NCBI GenBank assembly: GCA_029531795.1
Contig: JAPEIS010000002.1
Coordinates: forward strand, 2,108,001 to 2,172,000
DNA: 64,000 nt
Reading direction: 5' to 3'
From: Sclerotinia nivalis
Taxonomy: Eukaryota > Ascomycota > Leotiomycetes > Helotiales > Sclerotiniaceae
Position numbers and translations under genes: made by a program. This document shows, piece by piece, positions 26,179 through 37,140 of this stretch. Within the stretch, counting starts at the first letter, position 1; every line of letters starts with the position of its first letter. A model generated the notes under the pieces. That model saw nothing but the letters and a program-made list of their open reading frames with translations. It had not been told where the DNA came from and did not search any database.

Positions 26179-27162
26179 ATGCGGCGGCATGCTTCAGTGA
26201 TTCTTGTCTGCTTGTCTTACATTCTACGCCTCACTAATGCCTTGTCACTTGCAAATTTTCAATTGGTCTCACCTACTGCAGTCTCATTGCGTTGTTTCCT
26301 GGAATATAATACTTTAATATCAACTTGCAAATTGTCAGACTTCAACAATGGCTGCTCCCTCGCTTGTCAGTCGGCCTTAACTGCAAAAGCTACATGTGTC
26401 AAAAGCGCTTGTTCGGCAGATAATGTAAGTCCAAATACATTATTAGGAATCGTCAAAAATGGTGGAATCATTGCAGCTTTATGTCCAAATTTCAAATCTT
26501 CTACTACATCAACGACTACACTGGTAAAAACCTCGACTACGAGTGCGAAAACTACGTCGGCCAGTGTCATGACTTCGACGACGAATTCTGTGATTATAAC
26601 GTCTACTACATCGATTCCGAGTTCACCACAAAGCTCTAGTTCGACTGCTTTCACGACGACATTCTCTGCGCTTCCTACCACGGCGCAGTCTACGAGTACG
26701 GAAACTTCGAGATTTTCTGAATCATTATCTTCTCAAACATCGCCTTCTCAAACATCGCCTTCTCAAACATTATCGTCTCAAGAATCATCTTCCCAATCAT
26801 CATCCTCTCAAACATCATCATCCACTTCCCTATCTACCACTTCATTGGAATCAACGTCATCTAGTTCTTCAGAATCAACAACATCTACTTCTTCAACCAC
26901 GGATATAAATACAACATCAACCACAACCCAAACACAATCATCCTTATCCACCCCTACAAAAACCACGACATCAAAATCAAAATCAACCACCACGACTGCG
27001 GCAGTTTCAAATAATGGGGATGGAATTAGTGGTGGCGGAAGCCCATTCGATATTGATGCGAATAGTGGAAGTCTGCCATCTGAAGTGGTTAGGATGTCTG
27101 GGGGCTGGCTTATAGGTGTGGGGTTGATTTATGGAGGGTTGGGAGTGTGGTTTTTTATGTGA
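26179..27162 (+). CDS. Secreted, probably GPI-anchored Ser/Thr-rich cell-surface protein
   Basis: Single exon, 327 aa. An N-terminal signal peptide is evident (RHASVILVCLSYILRLTNA). A Cys-rich globular domain at about 25-107 carries seven Cys (SLRCFLEYN, STCKLSDFNNGCSLACQ, ATCVKSACSADN, IIAALCPN). The Ser/Thr-rich stalk of about 170 residues contains short repeats (SSQTSPSQTSPSQT) and would be heavily O-glycosylated. The C-terminus is a hydrophobic tail (GGWLIGVGLIYGGLGVWFFM) after a small-residue stretch, fitting a GPI-attachment signal or a C-terminal helix. The Cys domain recalls fungal surface proteins near the CFEM size, but the Cys count and spacing are not classical CFEM, so I do not use that name. 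Probable wall or surface role (inference). Confidence 0.8.
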   Translation: MRRHASVILVCLSYILRLTNALSLANFQLVSPTAVSLRCFLEYNTLISTCKLSDFNNGCSLACQSALTAKATCVKSACSADNVSPNTLLGIVKNGGIIAALCPNFKSSTTSTTTLVKTSTTSAKTTSASVMTSTTNSVIITSTTSIPSSPQSSSSTAFTTTFSALPTTAQSTSTETSRFSESLSSQTSPSQTSPSQTLSSQESSSQSSSSQTSSSTSLSTTSLESTSSSSSESTTSTSSTTDINTTSTTTQTQSSLSTPTKTTTSKSKSTTTTAAVSNNGDGISGGGSPFDIDANSGSLPSEVVRMSGGWLIGVGLIYGGLGVWFFM

Positions 27163-27640
27163 GGGGCGGAACTTGAGATTATGGAATAAGTAGGAATGGT
27201 AGGCTTGGATTGGATATGATAACGTGGAGGAAATACTTTTTTTGGGGGGGGGGGGTTGTACGATTAGAGAGGCGCGGGGTAACTTGGTTACATTAAGTTA
27301 TGACCCTAGATTGGGATCGAATTTAGAAAGAGGTGGAAGAGCATTGGTGGCGCGATTTGCACAATATTTTACGACGTTATGAAATGATTGAGGGAGGATG
27401 TTAAGAGATGGATATGGCATAGGGGGATAAATGGATACTAGGTACACATGGGATCTGGATCTGGATTTGTATACAGGGTACCATAGTATAACATCGTACA
27501 TCCATCAGAAGCAGATATCTAAGCTTAGGTTAGGTAGTGAGCAATAAATGATTTGAATACAATTTTGGAGAATGAAACAAGGACGCTATGATTATACTCG
27601 AGCGGTAATTTGTTGGTTACTTTCTGATATTGGGCAGGAA
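27163..27640. other. Intergenic region
   Basis: No gene supported. A G-homopolymer run lies at about 27244-27256. The minus-strand frame at 27298-27501 has no protein-like features. Confidence 0.5.
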
Positions 27641-27808
27641 GTATATAAGTATATAAGTATATAAGTATATAAGTATATAACTATATAACTATATAACTAT
27701 ATAACTATATAACTATATAACTATATAACTATATAACTATATAACTATATAACTATATAACTATATAACTATATAACTATATAACTATATAACTATATAA
27801 CTATATAA
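27641..27808. repeat. Two-block octanucleotide satellite (GTATATAA)5 (CTATATAA)16
   Basis: 27641-27680 holds five perfect copies of GTATATAA; 27681-27808 holds sixteen perfect copies of CTATATAA. The blocks differ only in the first base of the unit, and the switch is clean. No coding frame spans it. Confidence 0.97.
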
Positions 27809-28093
27809 CTATACTCTATAAGTATACAAGATCCCACTTTCTACTCCAGTCAAATCATCTACTCGTGCGACCAGCTGCAGAAGGTATGCAATACGTTCAT
27901 TCAACAGGCTTAGATTTTACGGGTAGAGGCTACCTAGTAGTTAAGGATAGGTAGGGTTGGGGAGGTGTAATTAGGTATGATAAAGCATGAAGTTGTTGGT
28001 TTGGTTTATGGGGGATGGAGGGTGTAGGGTGTAGGATATAGAGTTGTATGTGCTTGTGTTTTTGATGTTGATGTTAATATTAGTGTAGATTTG
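27809..28093. other. Spacer between two microsatellites
   Basis: Nothing recognisable. The end is a G/T-rich stretch running into the next repeat. Confidence 0.5.
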
Positions 28094-28201
28094 GGGATTG
28101 GGATTGGGATTGGGATTGGGATTGGGATTGGGATTGGGATTGGGATTGGGATTGGGATTGGGATTGGGATTGGGATTGGGATTGGGATTGGGATTGGGAT
28201 T
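28094..28201. repeat. (GGGATT)18 microsatellite
   Basis: Eighteen perfect GGGATT hexamers on the plus strand. The unit resembles, but is not, the fungal telomere unit TTAGGG: no rotation of GGGATT equals it. It lies inside a normal gene region, so it is not a chromosome end. Confidence 0.97.
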
Positions 28202-28530
28202 TGATATTAGTATTAGTACTGAATCGGTTTAGAAGTACCTTGTATTCTTCCAATAATACGAGTATAGCTATATAGCTAAAGTATATAAATAAACCAGGTT
28301 GCGGCTACGAACTACGAACTATGGAGGAGAATTCGCAAAGAACAAAGTCATATAGAATTCAACGACTCAATTGGAATTTATACAGTTAAAAGAAAATAAT
28401 TGTGCAGTATCATATAATCCTACATAACGAGAATATCCACAACATATCCGAAAGGAATTAATATTAACTTTCAACCCGCTCATTTCCCAGAGAACGCCTT
28501 CCCCGACTCCAACTCAGCAGCCCATCACTT
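28202..28530. other. Intergenic region
   Basis: No gene seen; probably the 3' UTR and downstream region of the minus-strand DUF4336 gene. Confidence 0.5.
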
Positions 28531-29420
28531 TTAGCCGGATTTCTTTCCTTGCAAATGCCATGCAAAGACCTTTTCAAAGATTCCTTTACCATTACCCACA
28601 ATGGTATCTCCATGACAAGGCACGATATTTTCAAAGCCCCAGGAGTTGATCCTCTTCACACTTTGATTGAATCCCTCCCTATCGTCTTTACTGAATGCAT
28701 ACCACAGCATTCTCTTGTGCCATGTCGCTGCTCCCTTTGTAGTCATTATACCCCCAAATAACTTTGTTGCCCATCCCGAATTTGCATTTTCGCCTGTCTT
28801 GGAATATTGCTCTGTAGCCGGTAGATTAAACATTAAATCTGCTTCAATCAATGTTCTATCCGGTTTGTAATAGAACACCAATTCCTTATTCGGATGCGCA
28901 TCCACATATTCGTATTCGAAATCCGCGTCGAATTCTTCCGATACCTTAATCTCCGCTTTGTTTTTCTTGGTAAAGATGGTTTGGAAATGGATATTGGTGA
29001 CTTTCTGATTGCTCTTGGATTGTTGGGCACGTTTTTCCGCAAGGCCTTCTGGTGCGATGAAATGTGCATTTGGGTAAGCGGCATGCCAATCGGACAGGAA
29101 GATATGATGCTCGAGATCAGGTGCTGCTACGTATGCGACTCGGTTTCCGAAGGATTGGAGCTTGGTTGATACGGATGGGGTGAGGGCGACTGGTGAGAAG
29201 ACGGCAAGTTGACCGGACGTGAGTCGTACTATATGGATGAATGATTAGCATTTGTATCTGGTGGCAGTGTAAAGAAGAGAATCATACCTATGGTAGCTCT
29301 ACCACCGATTTTAATCATGCCAAATCGAGAGAAAGGTACGGAAAGTGTCGTGATATTCGATGTCACGTCACGAATAACCATGACTTTTTCTGGATCTGAA
29401 GGAACAAGTTTGTCGGACAT
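28531..29420 (-). CDS. DUF4336 (metallo-beta-lactamase-like) protein
   Basis: Minus-strand exons 29420-29288 and 29228-28531, 276 aa. N-terminal strands (VMVIRDVTSNITTLSVPFSRFG, then GGRATIVRLTSGQLAVFSPV) precede the core (VAYVAAPDLEHHIFLSDW, AYPNAHFIAPEGL). Further on come YYKPDRTLIEADLMFNLPA, WHKRMLWYAFSKDDREGFNQ and IVPCHGDTIVGNGKGIFEKV. LEHHIFLSDW plus the late PCHGD motif is what I expect of DUF4336, a metallo-hydrolase-like fold common in fungi and bacteria; only part of the classic HxHxDH ligand set is evident, so catalysis is uncertain. No signal peptide or membrane helix. The single intron joins in frame (ATI-VRL). Confidence 0.85.
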
Positions 29421-30750
29421 CTTGAGAATATATATGATATGTGCGGCTTTTGTGTATGCTGTGATACTAGAAGATAGGTATTCCAGTACGAGAGTTTAAT
29501 GTTGTAAGTCTGTAAAACTGCTGGTTGATATGGTGGAGTGATTCAGGAATGTTCAGACCCTATGACGTTACTTCATGCGGGACACTCCCGTGATCAGCTG
29601 TTTTCAACGTGAAGAAGACGAAAACAAATAAACAAACACAAGGAGAGAGGATTGTAGGAAAAGTTTATGAGCAGAGGATATAGAGAATGGTAATGAGAAA
29701 TACTTCAACCTTTATATACTCGAGAAAAGAAATGAATGATTCCTTGTTATCGTCTGTTTTTTTTTTCTTGCTTCTCTGTTCGATATCAGATGTCAGCAGA
29801 TGAATAAGTTGAAATTCGATTCAAAGGTCTCGACCGATGAAAGATGGTTGTATTTAATAAGCATGAAGCATGTACTCGGCAGTGTGTTATTTACAGGGAT
29901 GTGAAAAGCCTATAATTAGTACGGATGGAGATACCTAGACGAAATACCGGTCGGATGAATATTAGACCACCTCTATCGGTTCATTGATTGGCGATATTTA
30001 AAATAACTTGAAAGCAATTCGAGCTTCTAGATTTCCTGTATTTGTAAAGACAAGGAGCCAATGTTATCTTCTTTCTAGATATATGAACTTGATCATTCGT
30101 GGATGAATTGATAATGGAATATCTTTGGGGTATATATTATTCTCGAGTCTCATTCTTCACTCACATACATCCTTCAGCATTCCACAAATTCATAGAGGAC
30201 AAATAACATCTAAAATCAAAGTATTTCTTATTTGATACAACTGTTACGACCCAATCTTATGTGGAATCACCTAATACCTAGCCAAACTGATCAGCAGAAA
30301 TGAGAACTGTATAGTATCTATAACCAGTCGGCTCTTTGTACTATCTTAAGGCTGTATCTCTCATGTAATAACCCCTCAATTTGCTCTATCAATCCGAGTG
30401 GATACGTCCTTATGAAATAAGCAGGAAGAAAACATATGTAAAGTAGAGCCGGAATCTACGAAAGGACATCATGAACATGTTAAGGAGAAATTTCAGGGTA
30501 TTTCGTTCATCCATCCGAAACACCATAAAGGAGAAATAGCACCAGTTTCGATACTAACTGTGCATCGTGAGCTCATGGAGAGTAGTTCGAAAGGAAGAGG
30601 CGGCTTCTTGTGTAGAATGGGTAAGGAGTAGATTGAAAGAAAGGGTTTCAGACATTCAAGCAAAGAAGCTATTCATGACTACCATACCAAATCCTGGTGA
30701 TTACCCCGAGCGAGCGTTGAACCACCAACTTAATACTGCATGTGTAGAAA
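29421..30750. other. Intergenic region
   Basis: About 1.3 kb between two minus-strand genes. Frame 30567-30773 is short and has no recognisable features. Nothing else seen. Confidence 0.5.
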
Positions 30751-32860
30751 TCAACCAGGGAACTGGTATGTGACGGGAATGCCAAGGAACTCCATAAGAT
30801 CGAATCTCCATATGTCCAATTGACGATTGACGGTCTGGGGTAAGATTTGGTTCAAACCAAGGAAATCATTAGAGCCACTCTGTGCAAGGAGTTGTTGAAG
30901 CCATTTGCGAGAAGACTCGTTTTCTGCAACCCAAGCTTTGCGTTCATGCATAGTCGAGAAGAATAACCAAATTGCACCATAGACCGCCACATGAAATGCC
31001 AAGCCCTTGAATATAAGCCAAGTATCTGGGAGTCTTCCACGCCTTGGATTGAACAATACTGAGAAGAGTGAGGGTGCAGCTCGAGGTGTCCTATCAGCAT
31101 CGGCAGCTGCTTCAGCTTCAGAATCTTCGGAAGACGATTCATCCTCGGGAGGTGATGGGATGTAGGGGGGTCTAGCAAGGAGTGTTGCAGGGATATAACT
31201 AAGAACACTCAATAAACGCTTCAACCAGTGGAAAAAAAGGATGAGAAAATTGAATTCGACCAAGAACCAGCAAACGATGGGATCGTGAGCGAATATTTGG
31301 AATGGCGTATAACGAATTGGTCCTGGGACATGGACTTCCCGACCCGGTACATCGATGTACACAGCAGGTCCTGGGACGGGCATTTCACGATCGACATATT
31401 GGATAGGGCCAGGGACAGGGACCGGAACTTCGATAGGAGAACCAGGAACCTTGACGATGATTTCTGGACCGGGAATGTGGACCTCTTTAATCACTTCTTT
31501 GATTTGGATGATTGGCTTGCGACCAAAGCCAGAATCACGACCGCCACGACCTTTTTTCATTTTGTGAATGAATTGTACACCGAGAGGTAATTCTCCTTCT
31601 TCTTCATCATGAGTGCTTTCAGCATCGGAGGAAGAAGTGCTGCTGCTGCTAATGCTAGCCGAATCCGATCCTTCTGATGGTGGCTTTCCACCAGCAGCGG
31701 CGGTGCCCTTGTAGGCTCCTGGCTTCATGTCGAAACGCGGCTGTTGAGCATCTTCAAGGACTTTCAGCTGTTGGATGAGTCCATTTACCATATCAATATA
31801 TCCCTCCAAATGAAACTGCTCTTCGGCCGTTCGTCCACTGGCGGCCTTAGTCTTGAGTTCCTCGATCGCCTCTTGGAGCTTGACGCGAAGGTCCTTAGCT
31901 TCCACCTCCGTTTTCGCTAAAGCCGCCTGCGTCACCTCATTTTCTTTTTGAACTTCTCTAGCATCATTTCTGAAGTCTTCGAGTTTCTTCTGTTCAACTT
32001 TGATTCTCTGTTCGAGCTTTTCCTTCTCTTCTACCTGAATTTTTTGAAATTCCTCGATCTCCTCCCGAGCGCCACGAATTTCGGATTTCAGGCTATCAAC
32101 CTCATCTTGAGATTTTTGGGCTTCCTCGGTCAATCTCTTGGTTTCACGTTCGTAGTTCAGAGCATTCGTCTTCAAATTCCGAATTTCATCCTCCCGGGCT
32201 TCGCGTTCTTTATCCCTTTCATCGCACTTTTGTTCTCGCTTTGCCACCTGCTGTTCGGCGTGCCTGATATACTCTTCGATGGACCGATTACTTTGCTGCA
32301 ACTCCAGATTTTCTTTCCGAAGCCTACGGATGAGCTCTTGGTCTTCCGCGCTTGTCTGGGCCATTTTCTGCTTTAGTACAAAATATTTCTCTTCAAGATC
32401 CTCGTAATTGCGGTTTTTCTGCTTCTCTTCGATATATTTTTCTTCGAGATCGGCGTAATTTTCATTCTTCTGCTTTTCTTCGATATACTTTGTTTCCAAT
32501 TTCGCAACGAGTGATTCAAAAGCTGCAATCTCGATGTGTGCCGCTTGAAGTCTTTGGTCGTAGGATTCAGATTGGGCGAGCCTCGCTTTCGCGAGCCCTT
32601 CCGTTGCCTTAATTGTTATGTTTGCTTCTTTGAGCTGCCACTCAAGCTGCTTGTGCTTTGTTCGAAGTCCAACGCAATCGGTCCTTGGACAAGGTTTGAA
32701 AGGTCTGTACATTCCAAGATTAGCATTGTTACACCCATCACGTGAATTTCAACAAAAGAACTTACGTTCCATCCTTTTTCTTTGTAGGTGGGTTTGGGTC
32801 GAGGTTAAAGGTAAAGGTAGGCGCATCAGTTGCAGCGGACTTTCCGAATTTCATCGACAT
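30751..32860 (-). CDS. Coiled-coil protein with PGP-type repeats and C-terminal membrane segments
   Basis: Minus-strand exons 32860-32766 and 32704-30751, 682 aa. A short head is followed by a long charged coiled coil (about 45-345; LEEKYIEEKQKN repeated, EQELI/RRLRKENLELQQS). An acidic Ser-rich stretch comes next (about 365-395). Residues about 428-495 carry six Pro-Gly units (HIPGP, VKVPGS, VPVPGP, MPVPGP, IDVPGR, VHVPGP), spaced 10-13 residues apart. Hydrophobic segments follow at about 500-535 (CWFLVEFNFLILFFHWL) and 590-612 (TWLIFKGLAFHVAVYGAIWLFF), separated by a Ser/Glu/Ala-rich acidic loop. No signal peptide. The layout would suit a membrane tether, for example at ER, nuclear envelope or spindle pole, but I recognise no family. 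A second in-frame ATG lies two codons downstream of the chosen start. Confidence 0.8.
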
Positions 32861-33954
32861 TGTTTCGTTGGTTATCAATCGTTCAGTCAATATGGTATGT
32901 GCGATACAATTTTGAGGAAAACAATGAAGGAATTAAATCTACGAGAGGCCAAATAAATATATGCTCAGTCCTATGGCATCTAATTATCCTATGGAACCGT
33001 ATCCACTATTTCTATTGAGTCATTGCAATTTCGTACTTTACGGCAAATTGTTGATTGTTGATTGGCCGTACTATTCTTCTGCTATTGTATGATCATTTCC
33101 ATTGTCGTCGATTCACTTTCGCCTGGCGAACCCAATTTCTCAAGCAATGACAGTAAATACCCAGTCGGTTTTAATCTTGCCAACCTCAGTCACGGGGTCA
33201 GGACGGACGCAGCAAATATGCTTGTCTGCTGAACTTGAACTTGAAATTTGGCTTCAGTCCTTTGTGACATTAATCTCTAAAGTTCGAGGGAATCTAGGTT
33301 CTTCAGAAGCCCAGTCCCACACCCTGAGATCTGACCTATGTTATGGCCCAAGCATACTAGAGTATGAAGTGATGTTCATCATGCACACCAGTTATATAGA
33401 TAAGTGTTCTACTCATAAGTGTCAAATGTACTTTGTTACAATCTGAATAAATGCAGAGCTTCAAGGACAGCGAATAGAGAGAAAGAGGGTCGGCAGGAAA
33501 TATCATCGCAGTAAACTTCTGTCTCGAACATGGAGGACGTTAATTGCATACAACTCAAGGAGTTAAGACCCATCCAACACATCGAAGAGAAAGCAGACAA
33601 TGATGACATTGCTCTAGCAGATATGCCCCAGTTCCACCATGAAGTTTAGTCCCTGACACACATTATATTATATAGGGACCGGAAGACATAAATATATATA
33701 TAAATTCGAACAGTGATGGCACCGTACTTATCCAGCTGCTTGAGATTCCACCGGAGCAATAATCTATCCGTACGAATGTGAGCCGGTGATGGCTAAGAGC
33801 TTAGTACCTATCTACCATCAATATACAGTCTAGATCACCATCATCATCATCATCATCATCACATCACCTCAACATCATAGCAAAGCACAAAACAAACACA
33901 GCTCCCTCGAACAACCAACCGAGTATCAAAAAATCGCATGATCTTACCACTTCT
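32861..33954. other. Intergenic region
   Basis: About 1.1 kb. Frame 33102-33446 has no recognisable domain. A CAT/ATC microsatellite is at about 33838-33862. No gene supported. Confidence 0.5.
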
Positions 33955-34216
33955 ACTGGAGTAACACATTTTCCTTATTATATATAATAATATTGATAAG
34001 GAGGGTTTTAGAACCCCAGGATTAGTTTTCACTTCCCCCACTCAATTAAGAGATGGAGATCAACTCCATCGATTTAACCCTGTACTTGCTATGGTCGCTA
34101 GGCCAGCATATTACCATTTATTATTTGTTAGAAGCTTATAAAGCTTCTAGCCGTCTTAGATAGTCTTAGACTCAGTGTAGACGTTAATTAAATCAATCAA
34201 TCAACTGGAGTAACAC
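33955..34216. mobile_element. Small non-coding insertion flanked by 13-bp direct repeats
   Basis: The 13-mer ACTGGAGTAACAC occurs at 33955-33967 and again at 34204-34216, perfectly. The 236 bp between (33968-34203) contain four perfect fold-back sequences: a 16-bp AT palindrome (33975-33990); GGGTT/AACCC (33 003-like block at 34003-34014); GATGGAG/CTCCATC (34052-34070); and TAGAAGCTT/AAGCTTCTA (34129-34149, loop ATA). The right end has an (ATCA)n-like tail (aatcaatcaatca). Direct repeats of this length look like target-site duplications of a SINE or LINE-mobilised element. No terminal inverted repeats are seen, arguing against a DNA-type MITE. No ORF. Class uncertain. Confidence 0.55.
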
Positions 34217-34670
34217 CCTCTTACTTACATAACCATCTGTACCTGCAGTCCAGACCTGCAAGCAAAAACTTGGCAAAATCCCAAAAGACTGGGTGCCAAT
34301 GCTAATGGCGCTGTTGGCTGGCACCCAAGATATAATACAGAGCTTGGCTCTTGGCATGGACCAGGGTGAGATTTACCTCTTCTCACGTCACTTCATCTTT
34401 TGTGCCATAAGGATAAAAGCACAACATATCACATCACGAATAAATTTTCACAAAAAGATTTCACCAGAGCATTTTCAATAAGATGGCAGCAGTGTTTGTA
34501 TGCGTTCAATTTTTGATAAGTGATTGAATATCATAGCTTGCAGAACTCCCGCTCGCAGAAATCCAAACGTACGCTTGATCAGATCCATTCATTCCCATAT
34601 TTTCATAATCAAGTCACCGTATCCCTTTTTGTCATTCTTATCAAATTCCCAACGATTGCATCATCACCCT
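34217..34670. other. Intergenic region / 3' region of aspartic protease gene
   Basis: About 450 bp. No gene supported. The frame 34524-35105 overlapping from here into the next gene is antisense to it. Confidence 0.5.
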
Positions 34671-36149
34671 TTATGCAGCAATGCTTGGGGCGAAACCCAA
34701 AGAAGGTCCAGACTTGTCGAAGACAACATAGTAAGCATTGAAGAAAACATCACCATAGATGTTTTGGGAACCGCCACCAGCACTTTGGAGAGCACCGTAA
34801 CAGGTGCTTCCGCTTGCAACTCCATAGTTCAACAAGTTAGATGGAATGGTTACGTATGTGTTACCGATTTTGAAGGACAAGGTGGGGAGAGTGGCGCTAC
34901 ATGGGAAGACGTATCCTCCCTCGGAGTTGGAGTAGGAAGCACCTTTCACTTGAGCATAGTATGCGCTGTTGACAGCATCGCTCATGAGGATGAGAGTGGT
35001 TCCTGTGTCGGCAATACCGGTGTAGCCGCTCGAACTGTGAACGGTGGAGCCGACCTTGTAGGAGGTAGATGGGAATTCCCAGAAACCGTTTCCGGAGCTG
35101 ACTGAGGTGTAAGTGATGCTTCCGGTGTATTTGCTGGAGTCGGTGTATCCGAAGTCATATGCTCCATCAGCGTTGACTGGGAGGTAAGCAGCGAAGATGG
35201 GGGAGTCCAACGAGTTGGCAGCGTTGTCAAAGAAGGTGGATTGAGATCTTGGGGAAACTAATCGAAGGTGAAGTTAGACAGAGTTTCTTTTTTGGTGGCC
35301 AATAATGCTTCAGCTTAGGGATGCTTACCAGTGTTGATGCTGCTGAAAGCCAGACCGACAAGTCCATCGGAGCTGTCACTGATGAATTCAGAAGAAACTT
35401 GGTTGGCAAGTTCGACTGCTTGGCCGGTGACTGTAGTCTTACCGATAGTAACGGTATCAGTACCTACAACACCACTGGCTCCGGATCCGTCGGCATATGA
35501 AATGTCCCAGGAGTAACCTGAAAGAGCTTTGTATGTGCTGCTCTTGCTCGAGGTGTAGCTAAAACACTTCGTTAGTTCATGTCTTATGCCTGTCATTTTT
35601 GATAGGCATGATGATACTTACATATCATGACCTGAGCGGGAGGAGGAACCGAGAAGAGAGGAGAATACCCATCTGGTGAAATAGTTAGCTTGATGAACAC
35701 AAAGGTAGATGAGACTCTGTGAGCGCTAATTAAGGCATAATTGGGGATATGCTCTCATGCAGCACGATCATGCAAAGGCAAAATATGGTAGGAAATGGTA
35801 ATACTTACAAATCTGCTGAACCAGTATCCAAGTCAAGGTTAAGAGTTTGACCTCCAACGGTAACAGGGATGAGATACTCAGCAGCATCGGCTGGAGTAGC
35901 TGTAACAGAAGAGTCTTGTCTCTTGCGGAGTGCCGACATGAACGCATCAGACATTGGCTGGGTAGGCTGGATGTGGTATTTGGCATATGCCTTGAGCAAA
36001 GCAGCAGTACCATTGCGAACGTGGTTTGGGTTGTGAATTGCTGGTACACTGTGGGCGCCAGCACCGGTAGCAGCGGCTGCTGGAACTGGAGCTGGAGCTG
36101 CTTGAGCAATTGCTCCAAGAGCGAGGAAAGCGGTGATTTGGGAAAGCAT
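34671..36149 (-). CDS. Secreted pepsin-family (A1) aspartic protease
   Basis: Minus-strand exons 36149-35809, 35672-35622, 35558-35329 and 35257-34671, 402 aa. A signal peptide ([19 protein letters not shown]) is followed by a propeptide ending in a dibasic KR site at about 76-77. The first catalytic motif is DTGS at 108-111 ([17 protein letters not shown]). The flap region reads [14 protein letters not shown], and the second catalytic motif is DTGTTL at about 290. The C-terminus is [21 protein letters not shown]. This is the penicillopepsin/aspergillopepsin class, an extracellular acid endopeptidase. Exon 2 is only 51 nt and the introns join in frames that restore the family text (ADLWVFSS; GHDIYTSS; SINTVSPRS). 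Both catalytic Asp are present, so it should be active. Secreted acid proteases of this kind are common in plant-associated fungi, but role here is inference. Confidence 0.93.
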
Positions 36150-36879
36150 CTTTGACAGGTACTCAGACGTGATGTGCAAATCGAGGGAAGAGTAGAAGAC
36201 TTGGGTAATTAAGAACGGGATGAGGATCTGGAAACAAGAGGATTCACTGCCTTCTTATACACATCAAGAGATACCGAGGCGCCTTTAGATTGCCTTTAGA
36301 TTAGACCATCGTATTGTCTATCACATCACTACTAGGATTGATTAACACAACAGGTGGTGAATTATTGTGACATATAAAAAAGACAGTGCAGAAGTGATGA
36401 TTTCGTGGGGCTTGTGGGTCATAGTGAATCCAACGGCTCCAGATATGGCAGGTTGATGTTGCTCTGGCTAAATCGTGGGGCATGTCCGGGATGTACCAAG
36501 CTAACATCTCTCCGATGGACCGTTGGATTGCTCCTGATAAGCAAAGCTTGCCTGTGCTGAAAGAATCTAAACACAGGAGGAAGGTGGCCGGCCCTTGACA
36601 TAGGAGATTTATTGAGGGGTGGAGTTTCGCCGTAAAAAGATCTGCATCTTGTCCTCCGGCTAAAGGTTGTGAACTAGTGTATAGTGTATTCGGAGCCATA
36701 GCTACAAATTTGGACTAATTTACTTTGTGAAATAACGAAGAAACAAGAAACAACCTCGAGTGCCGGGAGTTGTGCAGCGGTGATGGAGAAACATAACCAG
36801 TCAAGGAGCTACATTAATCGCGCACTGATAATTTAGCCATGGGCCCTTTTACGGAGTACACCAAAACTCAGTATTTTCA
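36150..36879. other. Intergenic, upstream of the aspartic protease gene
   Basis: Frames at 36301-36699 and 36419-36601 show no protein features. The motif TACGGAGTAC is at 36850-36859. Nothing else supported. Confidence 0.5.
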
Positions 36880-37140
36880 ACTCTAATAAAAAGTTATAAG
36901 AAATTTGTTATAATGAATACTTCAAAGCTGAATAATATTAAGCTAAATTTCAACAAATTTTTTTCTTTTTTTTTTAAGAAGAAAATCTACAAAAATTAAA
37001 AATATTGTTTTTAAACTATAATACTCTTTTAAGAATATCAAAATTTGACTTTTGTATTCTTTTAAGGAAATTCTATTATGAAATAATGAAATATTCATAA
37101 TAGAACTTCTATATTATCAGAATATATAAGTAAAGTAACT
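36880..37140. other. Very AT-rich block with a 12-bp hairpin
   Basis: A strongly AT-rich 260-bp stretch, clearly richer in A+T than the flanks. It holds a perfect 12-bp inverted repeat TTCTATTATGAA (37071-37082) / TTCATAATAGAA (37094-37105), loop 11 nt. No ORF. It could be a transcription-terminating or matrix-attachment-like region, or the eroded remnant of a repeat; undecided. Confidence 0.5.

Noticed and set aside
26179..27162. Calling the surface protein a CFEM protein
   Set aside because: Only seven Cys with non-CFEM spacing are seen.
28094..28201. Telomere or interstitial telomere repeat
   Set aside because: Unit GGGATT is not a rotation of TTAGGG or its complement.
33968..34203. tRNA-derived SINE with proper Pol III promoter
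   Set aside because: Box A/B-like words exist on the minus strand but at the wrong distance from the element end; kept only as an element of unknown class.
34524..35105. Long plus-strand frame of 193 codons
   Set aside because: It overlaps the last exon of the aspartic protease on the other strand, whose protein is clearly recognisable.
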